DNA of 5,232 bases from Candidatus Woesearchaeota archaeon (GTDB lineage Archaea; Nanobdellota; Nanobdellia; Woesearchaeales; ARS49), in NCBI GenBank assembly GCA_023261345.1, contig JAHFPE010000072.1, forward strand, positions 1 to 5,232, read 5' to 3'. The notes under the pieces were generated by a model that saw only the letters and a program-made list of their open reading frames with translations, was not told where the DNA came from and did no database searches. This document shows, piece after piece, positions 4,889 to 5,232 of the stretch (positions are counted from its first letter, which is position 1; each line of letters starts with the position of its first letter). The position numbers and the translations under genes are program-made.

Positions 4889-5232
4889 TTAAAACGCCAC
4901 CATTCTCACATCTTTTTTTCTCTCTAAAAATACTGCTAGTAACCCTACGAGTAATACGAGTGCGAGTTCTGATGCAAACCATCCTTGTTTTATGTGAACA
5001 AGCGCGAGTGCAACAATCATGTCTGTCATCAGCAGAACTGTTATGATTCGTGTTGTTACGCCAAAAATAAGTAATGCTCCGCCCACAATTTCTAAAAAAG
5101 TGATTATCCACGCCACAACTGGGGAGATTGGAATTCCAATGCTTCCGAAAAATCCTGCAACTTTAGATATGCTTCCAAGTCCGCCTAAAACTCCTAGTTT
5201 TTGTAGACCGTGCATGAAGAATACTGCTCCTA
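4889..5232 (-). CDS. DoxX-family integral membrane protein (N-terminus cut off by window end)
   Basis: The frame stays open through the window edge. Five further codons (reading GAVFF) precede the methionine at 5215, giving FFMHGLQKLG. In DoxX proteins this motif ends the first membrane helix, so that methionine is internal and the true start lies 10-25 residues beyond the window. Later segments fit the family: a Gly-rich linker, then GIPISPVVAW leading into TM2 with the conserved ExxGG (FLEIVGGALLIFGV), TM3 (RIITVLLMTDMIVALALVHIKQG) with its conserved Ala and His, and TM4 (ELALVLLVGLLAVFLE) with the family Glu. The C-terminus ends ERKKDVRMVAF. DoxX proteins are four-helix membrane proteins; some are subunits of quinone-linked or redox-stress complexes, but most, including this one, have no assigned substrate. 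The gene converges on trpS with a 5-nt gap between stops. Confidence 0.87.
   Translation of the reverse strand, partial: GAVFFMHGLQKLGVLGGLGSISKVAGFFGSIGIPISPVVAWIITFLEIVGGALLIFGVTTRIITVLLMTDMIVALALVHIKQGWFASELALVLLVGLLAVFLERKKDVRMVAF
4911..4923 (+). terminator. T-rich terminator of the DUF54-trpS operon
   Basis: TCTTTTTTTCTCT begins 28 nt after the trpS stop, with T7 at 4913-4919. It is a plausible archaeal T-tract terminator. It lies inside the 3' coding end of the convergent DoxX gene, where it encodes the ERKK residues, so coding use alone could also explain the run. Confidence 0.45.

Noticed and set aside
4889..5215. DoxX protein as a complete 108-residue gene starting at the methionine at 5215
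   Set aside because: The frame continues upstream to the window edge, and the methionine falls inside the family's conserved FxxHGLQKL motif at the end of TM1, so the gene is partial.

Overview
The window reads as ordinary chromosome from an archaeon with a compact, AT-rich genome. The archaeal assignment rests on gene content: a two-KH Dim2/Pno1-type RNA-processing protein, a COG1325/DUF54 exosome-associated RNA-binding protein, a tryptophanyl-tRNA synthetase of the archaeal/eukaryotic type, and an archaeal presenilin-like GxGD membrane protease. It also rests on TATA-like boxes 25-33 nt before start codons and the near absence of Shine-Dalgarno sequences. The small proteins and the GNAT type are reminiscent of DPANN lineages such as Woesearchaeota, but that is an impression that the window alone cannot prove.

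Layout, left to right: (1) minus-strand Dim2/Pno1-like KH protein, C-terminus cut by the window start; (2) a 156-nt spacer with direct and inverted repeats; (3) minus-strand 225-residue protein I do not recognise; (4) a 199-nt spacer with a possible small ORF and an imperfect hairpin; (5) minus-strand short GNAT acetyltransferase with a non-ATG start; (6) divergent from it, a plus-strand DUF3592-like two-TM protein; (7) convergent with that, a minus-strand presenilin-like intramembrane protease; (8) divergent from the protease, a plus-strand two-gene operon of DUF54 protein and trpS joined by an ATGA overlap; (9) convergent with trpS, a minus-strand DoxX-family membrane protein whose N-terminus runs off the window end.

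Three genes serve RNA maturation and translation (KH protein, DUF54 protein, TrpRS), and three encode membrane proteins (DUF3592, presenilin-like, DoxX). Apart from the DUF54-trpS operon, each gene appears to have its own promoter. I see no mobile element, CRISPR array, tRNA, rRNA or defence island. The most distinctive signal is regulatory. TATA-like boxes sit where they would give leaderless or nearly leaderless transcripts, and one near-symmetric box at 3304-3311 lies almost equidistant from the ATGs of two divergent genes. These boxes also revise four start codons relative to the longest open frames. The best candidate for something undescribed at the protein level is the 225-residue unknown.
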